Source: an uncultured Granulosicoccaceae bacterium
Lineage (GTDB): Bacteria; Pseudomonadota; Gammaproteobacteria; Granulosicoccales; Granulosicoccaceae
NCBI GenBank assembly: GCA_937951345.1
Contig: CALFCF010000019.1
Span: 1-41,380 of the forward strand
Direction of reading: 5' to 3'
DNA length: 41,380 nucleotides
In this document: positions 1 through 8,308 of the stretch, in pieces
Layout: each line of letters begins with the position of its first letter
Numbering within the stretch: position 1 is the stretch's first letter
Notes under the pieces: model-generated
The model's database searches: none
What the model was told of the DNA's origin: nothing
What the model saw: the letters and a program-made list of their open reading frames with translations, nothing else
Translations under genes and position numbers: made by a program

Positions 1-106
1 CACCAGTGCCCGTCTGCCGTCGCAGCTCACTCGATTGAGCTCAATCCGTAGATTTCTACGAATTTCGCTGAATCGAGCGAGCTGCTTAGGTAGCCAGACT
101 CTGGTG
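1..106. other. Long imperfect hairpin before ubiJ
   Basis: Non-coding as far as I can see. Bases 22-36 pair with 71-85 (15 positions, one mismatch). Outside that, 1-6 (CACCAG) pairs with 101-106 (CTGGTG) and 12-16 (GTCTG) with 95-99 (CAGAC). Inside are the perfect palindrome ATTGAGCTCAAT (34-45) and a small hairpin CGTAG/CTACG (47-51/56-60). Such a nested fold is far more than expected by chance. It could be a repeat element, a folded recombination-type site or a structured leader for ubiJ. It starts at the window edge and may extend upstream. ubiE, the usual upstream neighbour of ubiJ, is not visible here. Confidence 0.55.
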
Positions 107-136
107 GCGAACCCTTCATGAATAGAGCAGGCTAGT

Positions 137-736
137 ATGTTCATTCCTCTGCCAGTGTTGTTGATGTTCGAGTCGGTGGTTAACCGGGTGTTGTCACTTG
201 ATCCGGAGGCCGAAGCGTTACTGTCAAAGCTTGAAGGGAAAGTTATCGCGGTTCATATAACCGGGCTCGATACAACGGTTTACCTGATCATTGTTACGAA
301 GGGAATCGAAATTTCCCGCGTGCATGACACGCCTGCTGATTTAACACTAACCGGGTCTGTCACCGATTTGCTCGTTTTACTGAAGTCACCGGATAAACTC
401 TCAGATGGTACAGTAGCGGTAGATGGTGATTTTGCAGTTGCAAAACAACTAAAAGCTGTAGCCAGTACACTAGACATAGACTGGGAAGGTCAGTTATCCA
501 ACATCATTGGAGATACACCGGCACATCATCTATTTAAAACCGCAGATACTGTTCATTCAGCGTTTAGCCGTGGTGTTGAACGTTTTGAGAATCGGGCATC
601 CGACTGGGTCCAGAAAGACGGTGCACTCGGTGTTGCACCACAGGAGCTTGAAACTTTTTGCGCAGATGTTGATTCATTAAGAAGCGCTGTCGATCGGCTT
701 GAGGCTCGCCTTAGTCAGCTTGAGCAAGTGGACTAG
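137..736 (+). CDS. ubiJ: Ubiquinone biosynthesis accessory factor UbiJ (SCP2 domain)
   Basis: 199 residues, matching the usual UbiJ length of about 200. UbiJ carries an SCP2-like lipid-binding domain and helps organise the soluble Ubi complex that modifies the benzoquinone ring; it is not itself an enzyme. The N-terminal part (about 10-110) has the SCP2-like pattern, with VNRVLSLDPEA at the front and a GKVIAVHITGL strand. The C-terminus (about 165-199) is a heptad-like helix ending in RLEARLSQLEQ, typical of UbiJ. An alternative ATG at 164 would drop nine residues and fits the E. coli N-terminus about as well. It lies 2 bp ahead of ubiB and is surely co-transcribed with it. The gene order ubiJ-ubiB supports the call strongly. 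Confidence 0.9.
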   Translation: MFIPLPVLLMFESVVNRVLSLDPEAEALLSKLEGKVIAVHITGLDTTVYLIIVTKGIEISRVHDTPADLTLTGSVTDLLVLLKSPDKLSDGTVAVDGDFAVAKQLKAVASTLDIDWEGQLSNIIGDTPAHHLFKTADTVHSAFSRGVERFENRASDWVQKDGALGVAPQELETFCADVDSLRSAVDRLEARLSQLEQVD

Positions 737-738
737 CC

Positions 739-2490
739 GTGTTTTCGTCGCTATTTTTCCCTTCAAGCTTATTGCGCCTGTTGCGCATTGAACATGTGTT
801 TGTGAAATACGGTCTCGAGGAGCTAATTCTCGATGCCTCTAATCATGCCTGGCTCAAACACTTATTCATCGTATCCCCAACGCGTTGGTTGTACCGTGAG
901 CAACGACAATTGCCGCGTGGACAACGCATTCGTCTGGCACTGCAGGAGCTTGGGCCGGTATTCGTTAAGCTGGGGCAGATATTGTCCACACGGCGTGATT
1001 TGCTGCCTCATGATATCGGTGACGAGCTTGCTTTACTGCAGGACCAGGTAAAGCCTTTCGCGTCTGACATTGCGATTAATGAAGTGGAAGATGCGTTACA
1101 AATGCCATTGACAGAGGCATTTCAGTCGTTTGAACCCGAACCACTGGCATCAGCATCGGTCGCACAAGTGCATGGCGCTGTGCTGCCTGACGGGCGTAAT
1201 GTTGTTGTCAAAGTGCTGCGACCGGATATCAAAAAAACCATTGATCGTGATGTTCGACTGATGTACTTGCTGAGTCGTCTGGTCGGCAGTCTCTATCCGG
1301 ACGGCAAACGGTTACGCGCCACTGAAGTTGTGTCTGAATATGACAAAACGATTCACGGTGAATTGGATTTATTGCGTGAAGCCGGCAATGCACAGACGCT
1401 TAAATACAACCACGAAGATATAGACATTCTGTATGTTCCGGAAGTGCATTGGGAATACTGTCGCCTGAACGTGTTGGTGTTAGAGCGGGTCTATGGCATA
1501 CCCATACGTGATGTTGATGAAATGCATCGCCAGGGGATCAACATGAAAAAGCTAGCGGAACACGGTGTAGAGATTTTCTACACACAAGTGTTCAGGCATA
1601 ACTTCTTTCATGCAGATATGCACCCCGGAAACATTTTTGTCTCCGGTGAAAACCCTGCCTATCCGAACTACATCGCCATTGATTTCGGCATCATGGGGTC
1701 ACTTACTGAGCAAGACCAACACTACATCGGTGAGAATCTGCTGGCTTTCTTTTCGCGTGACTACAGGCGTGTCGCGCAGTTGCACGTTGATTCGGGCTGG
1801 GTGCCGCCGCACACGAGTGTGTCCGAATTTGAAATAGCTATACGTGCGGTATGTGATCCGATCTTTCAAAAGCCGTTGTCCGAGATTTCTTTCGGTGCTG
1901 TGCTGGTACAGCTTTTCAATACCGCCAGACGCTTTGAAATGGAAGTACAACCCCAGCTTGTCTTGCTGCAGAAAACCCTGTTGAACATCGAGGGACTGGG
2001 TCGACAGTTGTACCCTGAACTCGATCTTTGGGCGACCGGTAAACCATTTTTGCAACGTTGGATGCTCGACCGGCGTGGACCCAAGGCACTCGTGGACCGC
2101 TTTATTGCGCAGGCGCCACTAATCATTGACCGCCTACCTGATATGCCCATGCTGCTGCATGCATTTGTAGAGGCTCAGACGACAGCAGCGCATCAATCAT
2201 CCTTTAACGCGCAGCGTGGAGACGGCGAAACCACGACTCCGGCGGTGCGCAGTAATCCGATTAACAGTCGTGCCCTGGCCCTTGCGCATCAATCCCGTCA
2301 ACACCGTGCGCGGCATACTGGATTAGGACTGAGTATTACCGGTAGCCTGCTGCTCTTGTGCTGCGTGATGATAGGCAGTGTGCGCTACCTGGTATCCGAC
2401 GGGGGTGCTTCGTTGCTTCCCTGGTATTTGTGGCCGGTCGCCTTGTTCTCGCTGTTGATTCTTCTGCGAGGTATTGCCAGGAATTGGTAA
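739..2490 (+). CDS. ubiB: UbiB, atypical protein kinase-like ubiquinone biosynthesis protein
   Basis: 583 residues with a GTG start 2 bp after ubiJ; E. coli UbiB is about 546. UbiB belongs to the ABC1/ADCK/UbiB atypical kinase family and has ATPase activity needed for coenzyme Q synthesis at the inner membrane. The signature KxGQ motif is at residues 77-80 (VKLGQ), followed by STRRDLLP. The Ala-rich loop ASASVAQVH replaces the usual kinase glycine loop. The HADMHPGNIF catalytic segment and IDFGIMG metal-binding segment are intact. The C-terminus carries two hydrophobic segments (about 525-548 and 555-575) for membrane anchoring, as in the family. A run of about 25 Thr/Asn/Ser-rich residues before these segments accounts for the extra length. 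Confidence 0.95.
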   Translation: MFSSLFFPSSLLRLLRIEHVFVKYGLEELILDASNHAWLKHLFIVSPTRWLYREQRQLPRGQRIRLALQELGPVFVKLGQILSTRRDLLPHDIGDELALLQDQVKPFASDIAINEVEDALQMPLTEAFQSFEPEPLASASVAQVHGAVLPDGRNVVVKVLRPDIKKTIDRDVRLMYLLSRLVGSLYPDGKRLRATEVVSEYDKTIHGELDLLREAGNAQTLKYNHEDIDILYVPEVHWEYCRLNVLVLERVYGIPIRDVDEMHRQGINMKKLAEHGVEIFYTQVFRHNFFHADMHPGNIFVSGENPAYPNYIAIDFGIMGSLTEQDQHYIGENLLAFFSRDYRRVAQLHVDSGWVPPHTSVSEFEIAIRAVCDPIFQKPLSEISFGAVLVQLFNTARRFEMEVQPQLVLLQKTLLNIEGLGRQLYPELDLWATGKPFLQRWMLDRRGPKALVDRFIAQAPLIIDRLPDMPMLLHAFVEAQTTAAHQSSFNAQRGDGETTTPAVRSNPINSRALALAHQSRQHRARHTGLGLSITGSLLLLCCVMIGSVRYLVSDGGASLLPWYLWPVALFSLLILLRGIARNW

Positions 2491-2499
2491 CATGCGAGC

Positions 2500-4695
2500 A
2501 TGGACGTCTCAGATATTCTCGATTCGCTAAACGACGCACAACGCCAGGCTGTCACAGCAGAGGCCGGTAATGTCCTGGTGCAGGCGGGCGCCGGTAGCGG
2601 AAAAACCCGTGTTCTGACTCATCGTATTGCCTGGCTCAACCGTGTTGAAGGCGTGTCCCCCATGCGCTTGCTCGCGGTTACCTTCACCAATAAGGCCGCG
2701 CGCGAAATGCGTCGCCGCGTTGAGGAACTCCTTGACGAATCCGTCGGACCTATGTGGATCGGCACCTTCCACGGTTTGGCGCATCGCTTTCTGAGGGCTC
2801 ATTATGCTGAAGCCGGATTGCCGCAAGCGTTTCAGATTATCGATGCAGACGATCAGCTGCGCATTATCAAGAGAATTCTTCGCTCCCTTGAGCTTGATGA
2901 ATCCCAATGGGTGCCGCGCCAGATTCAGTGGTTTATAAACTCTGAAAAAGACGAAGGCAGACGTCCGTCGGACGGAGATGGTAGTGACCCTGTTGTTGAT
3001 CAATATATGCGGGTGTATCGGGCTTATGAAGCGGCTTGTGAGCGAGCCGGCACACTCGACTTTGCTGAATTGTTGCTTCGTTCATTGGAGACGCTCAAAC
3101 AAAATGAATCGTTGCTTGTACATTATCGACAGCGATTCGGTCATCTATTGATTGACGAATTTCAAGATACTAATGCCATACAGTATGAATGGATCCGGCT
3201 GCTTGCAGGTGAATCTGGTTGTATCTTCGCTGTAGGTGATGATGATCAATCCATTTATGCGTGGCGTGGTGCCCGCGTAGAAAATATTCTTGACTTCAAT
3301 AAGGACTATCCGGATGTCAATCTGATACGTCTTGAACAGAACTACCGTTCGAGCGGTAATATTTTGAATGCTGCTAATGCGTTGATTGACTGCAACGTCG
3401 GCCGCCTGGGAAAAAATCTATGGACTGCGGATAAAGACGGAGAGCCGATAACACTCTATAACGCTTACAACGAAACTGACGAAGCCCGGTTTATCGTTGA
3501 GAGTATTCAGTCAGGCATCAGTAGTCATGGTGCTAAACGTAGCGACTTTGCCGTGCTGTATCGCTCCAATGCGCAGTCGCGTTCTATTGAAGAGTACCTG
3601 ATAGCATCCGGTATCGCTTACCGTGTATACGGTGGCCTGCGATTTTTTGAGCGTGCAGAAATAAAAGATGCGCTTGCCTATGTACGTCTATGCCAGCACC
3701 CGGATGACGATGTGTCATTTGAAAGAATTATCAACCAGCCTCCAAGAGGTATTGGTGATAAAACCGTCGCTTCAATTCGGGCATCTGCAAGGGATAACGA
3801 TTTATCGTATTGGCAGGCTGCAAGCTTTTTGGTAGAGAACCAATTACTGACTGCACGTGCCCGTTCTGCAATTGAAAATTTTCTGCTGTTAATTCAAAAA
3901 ATCGGAAATGACGCGAGCAATGAACGCGACGAAGACAATGAAATTAACCTACAACGCGTTGTTGAACTTGTCGTGAAAAAAAGCGGACTGATTGCGCATT
4001 TTTCAAAAGAAAATACAGAGCGTGCGCAGTCGCGTGTTGAGAACCTTCAAGAACTTTCAACCGCTGCCAGAACGTTTCAACATCAGGCTGATATTGACAC
4101 TGAACTCGGGACGCTCGATGCGTTTCTAGCGCACGCTATGCTCGAAGCTGGTGAAGGTCAGGCAAACAATGATAAAGACTGTGTGCAACTGATGACACTG
4201 CATTCAGCTAAAGGCCTTGAATTTCCTGTTGTGTTCATGGCGGGTATGGAACAAGGGTTGTTTCCGCATCAACGTTCAAGTGAAGAGCCCGGGCGTATGG
4301 AAGAAGAACGTCGACTTTGTTATGTCGGTATCACGCGTGCACGGCACAAACTTTACTTGACGATGGCTGAGTATCGACGACTGTACGGCAGAGAACAATA
4401 CAACCCACCCTCGCGGTTTGTAACAGAACTGCCAAAGGAATTACTCGAAGAAATTCGACCACGCATGAATGTAAAGCAACCTGTGTATCAACCGCTTAAA
4501 GACAAAAGAGTAGAAGATGTCACTCATGGTTTTGTACTTGAAGTAGGGCAGCAGGTCGCGCACGGCAAGTTTGGAGCAGGTACGGTGTTAGATCATGAAG
4601 GCACAGGTTCAAACGCACGCGTGCAGGTGAATTTTGAAAGCCACGGTGCTAAATGGTTAGTGCTGGCTTATGCGAACCTCCAACCGCTGGCATAA
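2500..4695 (+). CDS. uvrD: DNA helicase II UvrD
   Basis: 731 residues, as expected for UvrD (E. coli 720). It is a superfamily 1A 3'-5' helicase acting in nucleotide excision and mismatch repair. Motifs are seen in order: Q motif region LNDAQRQAV (10-18), Walker A AGAGSGKT (29-36), TFTNKAAREM, Walker B LLIDEFQDTN, motif III GDDDQSIYAWRGA, motif IV QNYRSS, motif V TLHSAKGLEF and motif VI YVGITRAR. The C-terminal tail has the Tudor-like segment GQQVAHGKFGAGTVL, which binds RNA polymerase in UvrD/PcrA. It starts 9 bp after ubiB, but the functional link is probably only positional. Nothing looks damaged. Confidence 0.96.
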   Translation: MDVSDILDSLNDAQRQAVTAEAGNVLVQAGAGSGKTRVLTHRIAWLNRVEGVSPMRLLAVTFTNKAAREMRRRVEELLDESVGPMWIGTFHGLAHRFLRAHYAEAGLPQAFQIIDADDQLRIIKRILRSLELDESQWVPRQIQWFINSEKDEGRRPSDGDGSDPVVDQYMRVYRAYEAACERAGTLDFAELLLRSLETLKQNESLLVHYRQRFGHLLIDEFQDTNAIQYEWIRLLAGESGCIFAVGDDDQSIYAWRGARVENILDFNKDYPDVNLIRLEQNYRSSGNILNAANALIDCNVGRLGKNLWTADKDGEPITLYNAYNETDEARFIVESIQSGISSHGAKRSDFAVLYRSNAQSRSIEEYLIASGIAYRVYGGLRFFERAEIKDALAYVRLCQHPDDDVSFERIINQPPRGIGDKTVASIRASARDNDLSYWQAASFLVENQLLTARARSAIENFLLLIQKIGNDASNERDEDNEINLQRVVELVVKKSGLIAHFSKENTERAQSRVENLQELSTAARTFQHQADIDTELGTLDAFLAHAMLEAGEGQANNDKDCVQLMTLHSAKGLEFPVVFMAGMEQGLFPHQRSSEEPGRMEEERRLCYVGITRARHKLYLTMAEYRRLYGREQYNPPSRFVTELPKELLEEIRPRMNVKQPVYQPLKDKRVEDVTHGFVLEVGQQVAHGKFGAGTVLDHEGTGSNARVQVNFESHGAKWLVLAYANLQPLA

Positions 4696-4709
4696 TTTAG
4701 TGCACGCCG

Positions 4710-4733
4710 GATCGACTCACCCCTAAGTCGATC
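4710..4733 (+). terminator. Hairpin after uvrD, possible weak terminator
   Basis: A perfect 8-bp stem, GATCGACT (4710-4717) with AGTCGATC (4726-4733), and an 8-base loop, 14 bp past the uvrD stop. It has no following T tract, so it may be a Rho-dependent end, an mRNA-protecting hairpin or an operator rather than an intrinsic terminator. Confidence 0.35.
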
Positions 4734-5316
4734 ATTGGGTATCTGACGAGCCATTGTTACAAAAGGTGTCTGTGTGGCCTGCGCTGACTATTACTGAACG
4801 ATCACACTCCGAATTGATCTATTCTATTGCTGTCGATAAGCAAGTCGTTGATAAACTTCTTGTTATCCTTCGCAGACTGAATAAGCGCTGTAACATAAAA
4901 TTTATCTGAAATTGCTTAACCGGTTGTTTTTATACAGTTTCACGTGTTACCTGTAGTTGCTGCTGATTGACTCTTGTAGCATTGCCTGCGACAAGCGATA
5001 GCGATAAACTCGCCGACCGGCGTTTTTTAAAGCAGCGTTCTGTGCACACAATCGCAGTAACCGTGTATGACGCAGATCACAAAACGTTTTGATCCCTGGC
5101 CATGACGAGTGCCAGGATCGATTGAAGATACTCGTCTTACATGTCGATATGTAACACTGGAAGGTGTCATTTTGACCTGTAGCAGGATGTGCTTGATGCA
5201 CGAAATACTTTCGCATTAGCGAAAATGAAAATGAAAACGGAATCAGCGGTATCTGGCACGAGACTCGCGCTTAAGCTGTAAAACAGCAGTATGTATTTAA
5301 TTTGCAGGTGAACAGA
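4734..5316. other. Intergenic stretch of about 580 bp
   Basis: I see no convincing protein gene between the uvrD hairpin and the start at 5317. The longest minus-strand frame (4947-5216) gives a Cys/His/Arg-rich translation with no domain or usable ribosome binding site. The only clear signal is a compact hairpin with a T tract at 5011-5028, listed separately. A small RNA ending there is possible but not shown. The promoter for the gene at 5317 should lie in the last 100-200 bp. Confidence 0.5.
5011..5028 (+). terminator. Compact CGCC-GACC-GGCG hairpin with T6
   Basis: A 4-bp GC stem (5011-5014 with 5019-5022), a 4-base loop and six Ts (5023-5028). It looks like a short intrinsic terminator on the plus strand, yet no annotated gene ends here. 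If real, it implies a transcript starting somewhere in 4800-5000, such as a small RNA. The stem is short, so chance is possible. Confidence 0.3.
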
Positions 5317-6798
5317 ATGAGCAAAAAACTCATCGTATTTGAGATAAACGAAGTCCCTTATCGGGTAATTGATAGCTATGTGGCGGATAACCCGGATTCT
5401 AAATGGGCATCTATACTAAAGCGCTCAGCGAAATTCATCGCAGCCACTCCTGATCAGATACAGCTTCATCCTAAGCTGAGCTGGCAGACTTTCCATCGTG
5501 CAGTGCCTGACACTGAGCATGGTTTCGTTGAGTACAATCAACAGGACGCACCAGGTAAAGGCAAATACCCACCTGTCTGGGATTTAGTCCGAAACGCGGG
5601 CAAGCGTGTTGGTGTGGGTGCGTCAATCGGTTCCTACCCGATTCCGGAAGATAATAACAATATAGATTTCTACCTGACTGACCCTTTCGCACCATCATTT
5701 GAAACTGTGCCTGAGTACCTGGGTTCGTTTCAGCGTATGAACAACCTTGCAGTGCAACGTTCTGGTAGAAACGTACGTAAAGGGGGTTTTGGACCAGGAC
5801 AGATATTTGATCTTCTGCTGAACATTCCCCGGCTTGGCATTACTCCAACCACTATTTACAAAACTGTTACACAACTCATCGACGAGCGCCGCAATTCAGC
5901 GCGTATTGTGCGACGTCGTAACGTCCAGGCGTTAATGACCTTCGATGTGGTGTTCAAGCAAATTAAAAAGAGCAAGCCGGATTTTTCAACCATCTTCGCT
6001 AATCATGTTGCAGCCAATATGCACCGTTACTGGGCTGCTAAATTTGTAGATGACTACGATGTCAATCGTATGCCACAGGAATGGCGTGACACTTATGGTG
6101 GCGAAATCGACAATGCCATGCGTGAAGCAGACTATATGCTGGGCCAACTCGACAAGTTTGTTAAAGCGAACCCGGAATACTCAGTTATGGTTATTGCCAG
6201 TATGGGTCAGGCTGCAATTGAACACGAAGTCATACATAACCAGCTTATCATTGGAGACTTTGATAAATTTATGCAGAGTCTTGGTTTTCAGTCCGGTGAT
6301 TACAAAAAGCTCACCGGTATGGAGCCTGAGTATGTGGTTGAATTCAGCACGCCTGAACTGTTTGAAAAATTCAAGGAAGTGGGTAGCGGCATGTCGATCA
6401 ACGGTCAACGCCCGACAATCAAGCCCAGTGGTGATCGCTCCTGCGCATTTCTTGTGTTCCAGAACAACGTTGATATAACCGGAATCACCGTAGGGAACCG
6501 CGAGATTTCATTGGCGGATTCCGGACTCGCTATTGATCAGATACAGGACATGAGTGGTTCGACTGCTCAGCATGTAAGAGGTGGCTGCTGCTTCGTATTC
6601 AACGGACATTCTGATTTGAATCACTTAAGCAGTATGGATGCTGAATACGATCTGGTGGCCGTGACATCATCGATATTGTCTGCGCTGGAAATTGAAACGC
6701 AGCCGTATATGAAAAAGCCTTTACCGTCAGTTGTTCAGGCCATCAATGATGAACCACCTAGCAAGGGTGCACGTTCAGCGACGCAAGTGGCTACCTGA
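5317..6798 (+). CDS. Alkaline phosphatase superfamily protein (phosphodiesterase-like)
   Basis: 493 residues from ATG 5317, chosen over an upstream in-frame TTG at 5302 because AGGTG sits six bases before it. The opening MSKKLIVFEINEVP, the LSWQTFHRA segment (candidate Thr nucleophile near residue 58) and FANHVAANMHRYWAA resemble proteins annotated as alkaline phosphatase family or type I phosphodiesterase/nucleotide pyrophosphatase, often found near polysaccharide loci. There is no signal peptide, so a cytoplasmic location is likely. The first Asp of the usual metal site is replaced by FEINE, which is common in this subgroup. It stands alone, with a strong terminator after it. The substrate cannot be inferred; the C-terminal 30 residues are Ser/Pro/Ala-rich and probably disordered. 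Confidence 0.6.
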   Translation: MSKKLIVFEINEVPYRVIDSYVADNPDSKWASILKRSAKFIAATPDQIQLHPKLSWQTFHRAVPDTEHGFVEYNQQDAPGKGKYPPVWDLVRNAGKRVGVGASIGSYPIPEDNNNIDFYLTDPFAPSFETVPEYLGSFQRMNNLAVQRSGRNVRKGGFGPGQIFDLLLNIPRLGITPTTIYKTVTQLIDERRNSARIVRRRNVQALMTFDVVFKQIKKSKPDFSTIFANHVAANMHRYWAAKFVDDYDVNRMPQEWRDTYGGEIDNAMREADYMLGQLDKFVKANPEYSVMVIASMGQAAIEHEVIHNQLIIGDFDKFMQSLGFQSGDYKKLTGMEPEYVVEFSTPELFEKFKEVGSGMSINGQRPTIKPSGDRSCAFLVFQNNVDITGITVGNREISLADSGLAIDQIQDMSGSTAQHVRGGCCFVFNGHSDLNHLSSMDAEYDLVAVTSSILSALEIETQPYMKKPLPSVVQAINDEPPSKGARSATQVAT

Positions 6799-6855
6799 TC
6801 GGCTGACCAACTTTGCGGTAAAAAATAAACCGTAAAAGTAAGTGGTAAACGTGAT

Positions 6856-6894
6856 AAAGCCCTGATGATTGCATCTGCAAAGTCAGGGCTTTTT
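6856..6894 (+). terminator. Intrinsic terminator
   Basis: A perfect 10-bp stem AAAGCCCTGA (6856-6865) with TCAGGGCTTT (6883-6892), a 17-base loop and a run of Ts (6890-6894). It ends the transcript of the gene at 5317. The A tract on the other side could also serve the minus-strand gene that ends at 6914. Confidence 0.85.
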
Positions 6895-6913
6895 GCGTTT
6901 AGTTGTTCGCTAT

Positions 6914-7732
6914 TTAGTTTTCGTTAGTAGCTTGCCAGTTTTTGATAATGTTGTGGAGTTCATTGACACCGTCAGTTAATGCAGCCGGACCGGGTTGCAG
7001 GATGTTGACAGATTTTATCTCGTGTAACTGATTGTTCCTAACCGCACTAATTTTGTCCCAGCCAGTGCGAGCTGCAACTTTCTCTGGCCGGAATTTTTTG
7101 CCACACCATGAGCCGACGATAATGTCGGGGTTGCGTTGTATAACTTCATTTGGGTCTGCAATTATTCTGTCTTTGCCGAGTGATTGACCGGATAGCTCCG
7201 GAAAACATTCATCACCTCCAGCGATCTTTACCAGTTCCGATACCCATTGAATGCCGGAGATTAGCGGATCATCCCACTCCTCAAAATACAATACAGGACG
7301 TCGATGAAATCTCCCGGCGCTTTGCTGGATCGCGTTGAGTTTACTCTGCAGATCTGTGGTTAACGCCTGGCCTTTTTCAGTGGCACCAACGATAGACGAA
7401 AGCGTCAGGATCATGTCCAGTATCTCCTGAACGGAACGGTGATTGAACACCAGAACATTGAGCCCGCGTTTAATCAATTCCGCGGCAATATCGGCTTGTA
7501 AGTCAGAGAAGCCGATGACCAGATCCGGCTTCAGATCGATAATGCGATCGGTCTTGGCTGATAAAAATGCTGATACCTTTGGTTTTTCACGGCGTGCCTG
7601 CGGTGGACGAACGGTGAAACCGGAAATTCCTACGATGCGATCCTGTTCACCCAGCAAATAAAGTGTTTCCGTTGACTCTTCAGTCAAGCAGACAATGCGT
7701 TCAGGGTAACGGGCAGTCAGAATGTTATTCAT
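6914..7732 (-). CDS. BtuF-like cobalamin/metal-chelate binding protein without signal peptide
   Basis: 272 residues with a periplasmic-binding-protein fold of the BtuF/FepB class. It opens PERIVCLTEESTETLYLLG, as in BtuF-type proteins, and contains KPDLVIGFSDLQADIAAELIKRG, FEEWDDPLISGIQWVSELVKIAGG and PDIIVGSWCGKK. Known family members bind vitamin B12 or ferric siderophores for an ABC importer. Unusually, the protein begins MNNILTARYPERIV with no hydrophobic leader or lipobox, so it should stay in the cytoplasm unless the true start is misread. No permease or ATPase partner lies nearby. Such leaderless forms exist in other proteobacteria, but their role is unknown to me. It is divergent from the flavodoxin-like gene at 7808. 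Confidence 0.75.
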   Translation of the reverse strand: MNNILTARYPERIVCLTEESTETLYLLGEQDRIVGISGFTVRPPQARREKPKVSAFLSAKTDRIIDLKPDLVIGFSDLQADIAAELIKRGLNVLVFNHRSVQEILDMILTLSSIVGATEKGQALTTDLQSKLNAIQQSAGRFHRRPVLYFEEWDDPLISGIQWVSELVKIAGGDECFPELSGQSLGKDRIIADPNEVIQRNPDIIVGSWCGKKFRPEKVAARTGWDKISAVRNNQLHEIKSVNILQPGPAALTDGVNELHNIIKNWQATNEN

Positions 7733-7807
7733 ACTTCAATTATACGACTCATTGAAAGTGTGGGGATTAGAGTTACACTGTCGGGAACACCTCGGGTTAC
7801 TTTTCTG

Positions 7808-8269
7808 ATGAAACAGTTGCTAATCGTTGCCAATACGCCCTCTGCCAACACCCGACTACTGGCAGAGGCGACGCTGCGTGGTGCATCTCACAGTGATATT
7901 GATAATGTGCAAGTGGTGCTGAAAGAGCCGCTTACGGCAACTGCTGACGATGTAATGAGCTGTGATGGCATTATCATCGGGACGACAGAAAACTTCGGTT
8001 ACATGAGTGGTTTGATCAAGGATTTCTTCGAGCGGATTTACTACCCCTGCCTTGAGGAAAAGCAGGGCTTGCCGTACGCCGTCTATGTGCGTGCCGGGCT
8101 GGATGGCACAGGGACGCAAATCGCAGTACAGAAAATTATCGCCGGGCTGCGCTGGAAAGAAGCTTGCCCCTTGCTGTTGTTAAAAGGCGAATTTCAAGTC
8201 GACTTTGAACAACAGTGTGAAGAGCTGGGTATGCTGTTAGCAGCTGGAATTGATGCAGGCGTGCTTTAA
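7808..8269 (+). CDS. Flavodoxin-fold family protein
   Basis: 153 residues from ATG 7808; an upstream in-frame start near 7760 would add a poor-quality leader. The first strand and phosphate loop read MKQLLIVANTPSANTRLLAEA, the FMN phosphate-binding pattern of flavodoxins and WrbA/NAD(P)H-reductase-like proteins. GIIIGTTENFGYMSGLIKDFFERIYYPC is the second flavin-contacting region. Such proteins carry electrons or reduce quinones using FMN. It is divergent from the BtuF-like gene (about 75 bp apart), which may mean shared regulation. The partner is unknown. Confidence 0.7.
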   Translation: MKQLLIVANTPSANTRLLAEATLRGASHSDIDNVQVVLKEPLTATADDVMSCDGIIIGTTENFGYMSGLIKDFFERIYYPCLEEKQGLPYAVYVRAGLDGTGTQIAVQKIIAGLRWKEACPLLLLKGEFQVDFEQQCEELGMLLAAGIDAGVL

Positions 8270-8308
8270 CTTCGACCGCCATTCTTCGCACAGGGCGGAC
8301 AATTCTTA

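Noticed and set aside
4947-5216. 89-codon minus-strand frame in the gap after uvrD
   Set aside because: No domain, odd Cys/His/Arg-rich composition and no ribosome binding site; the segment overlaps a likely terminator.
8270-8308. Bidirectional terminator between the convergent genes
   Set aside because: Only a 5-bp CCGCC/GGCGG match with a long loop and no T tract.
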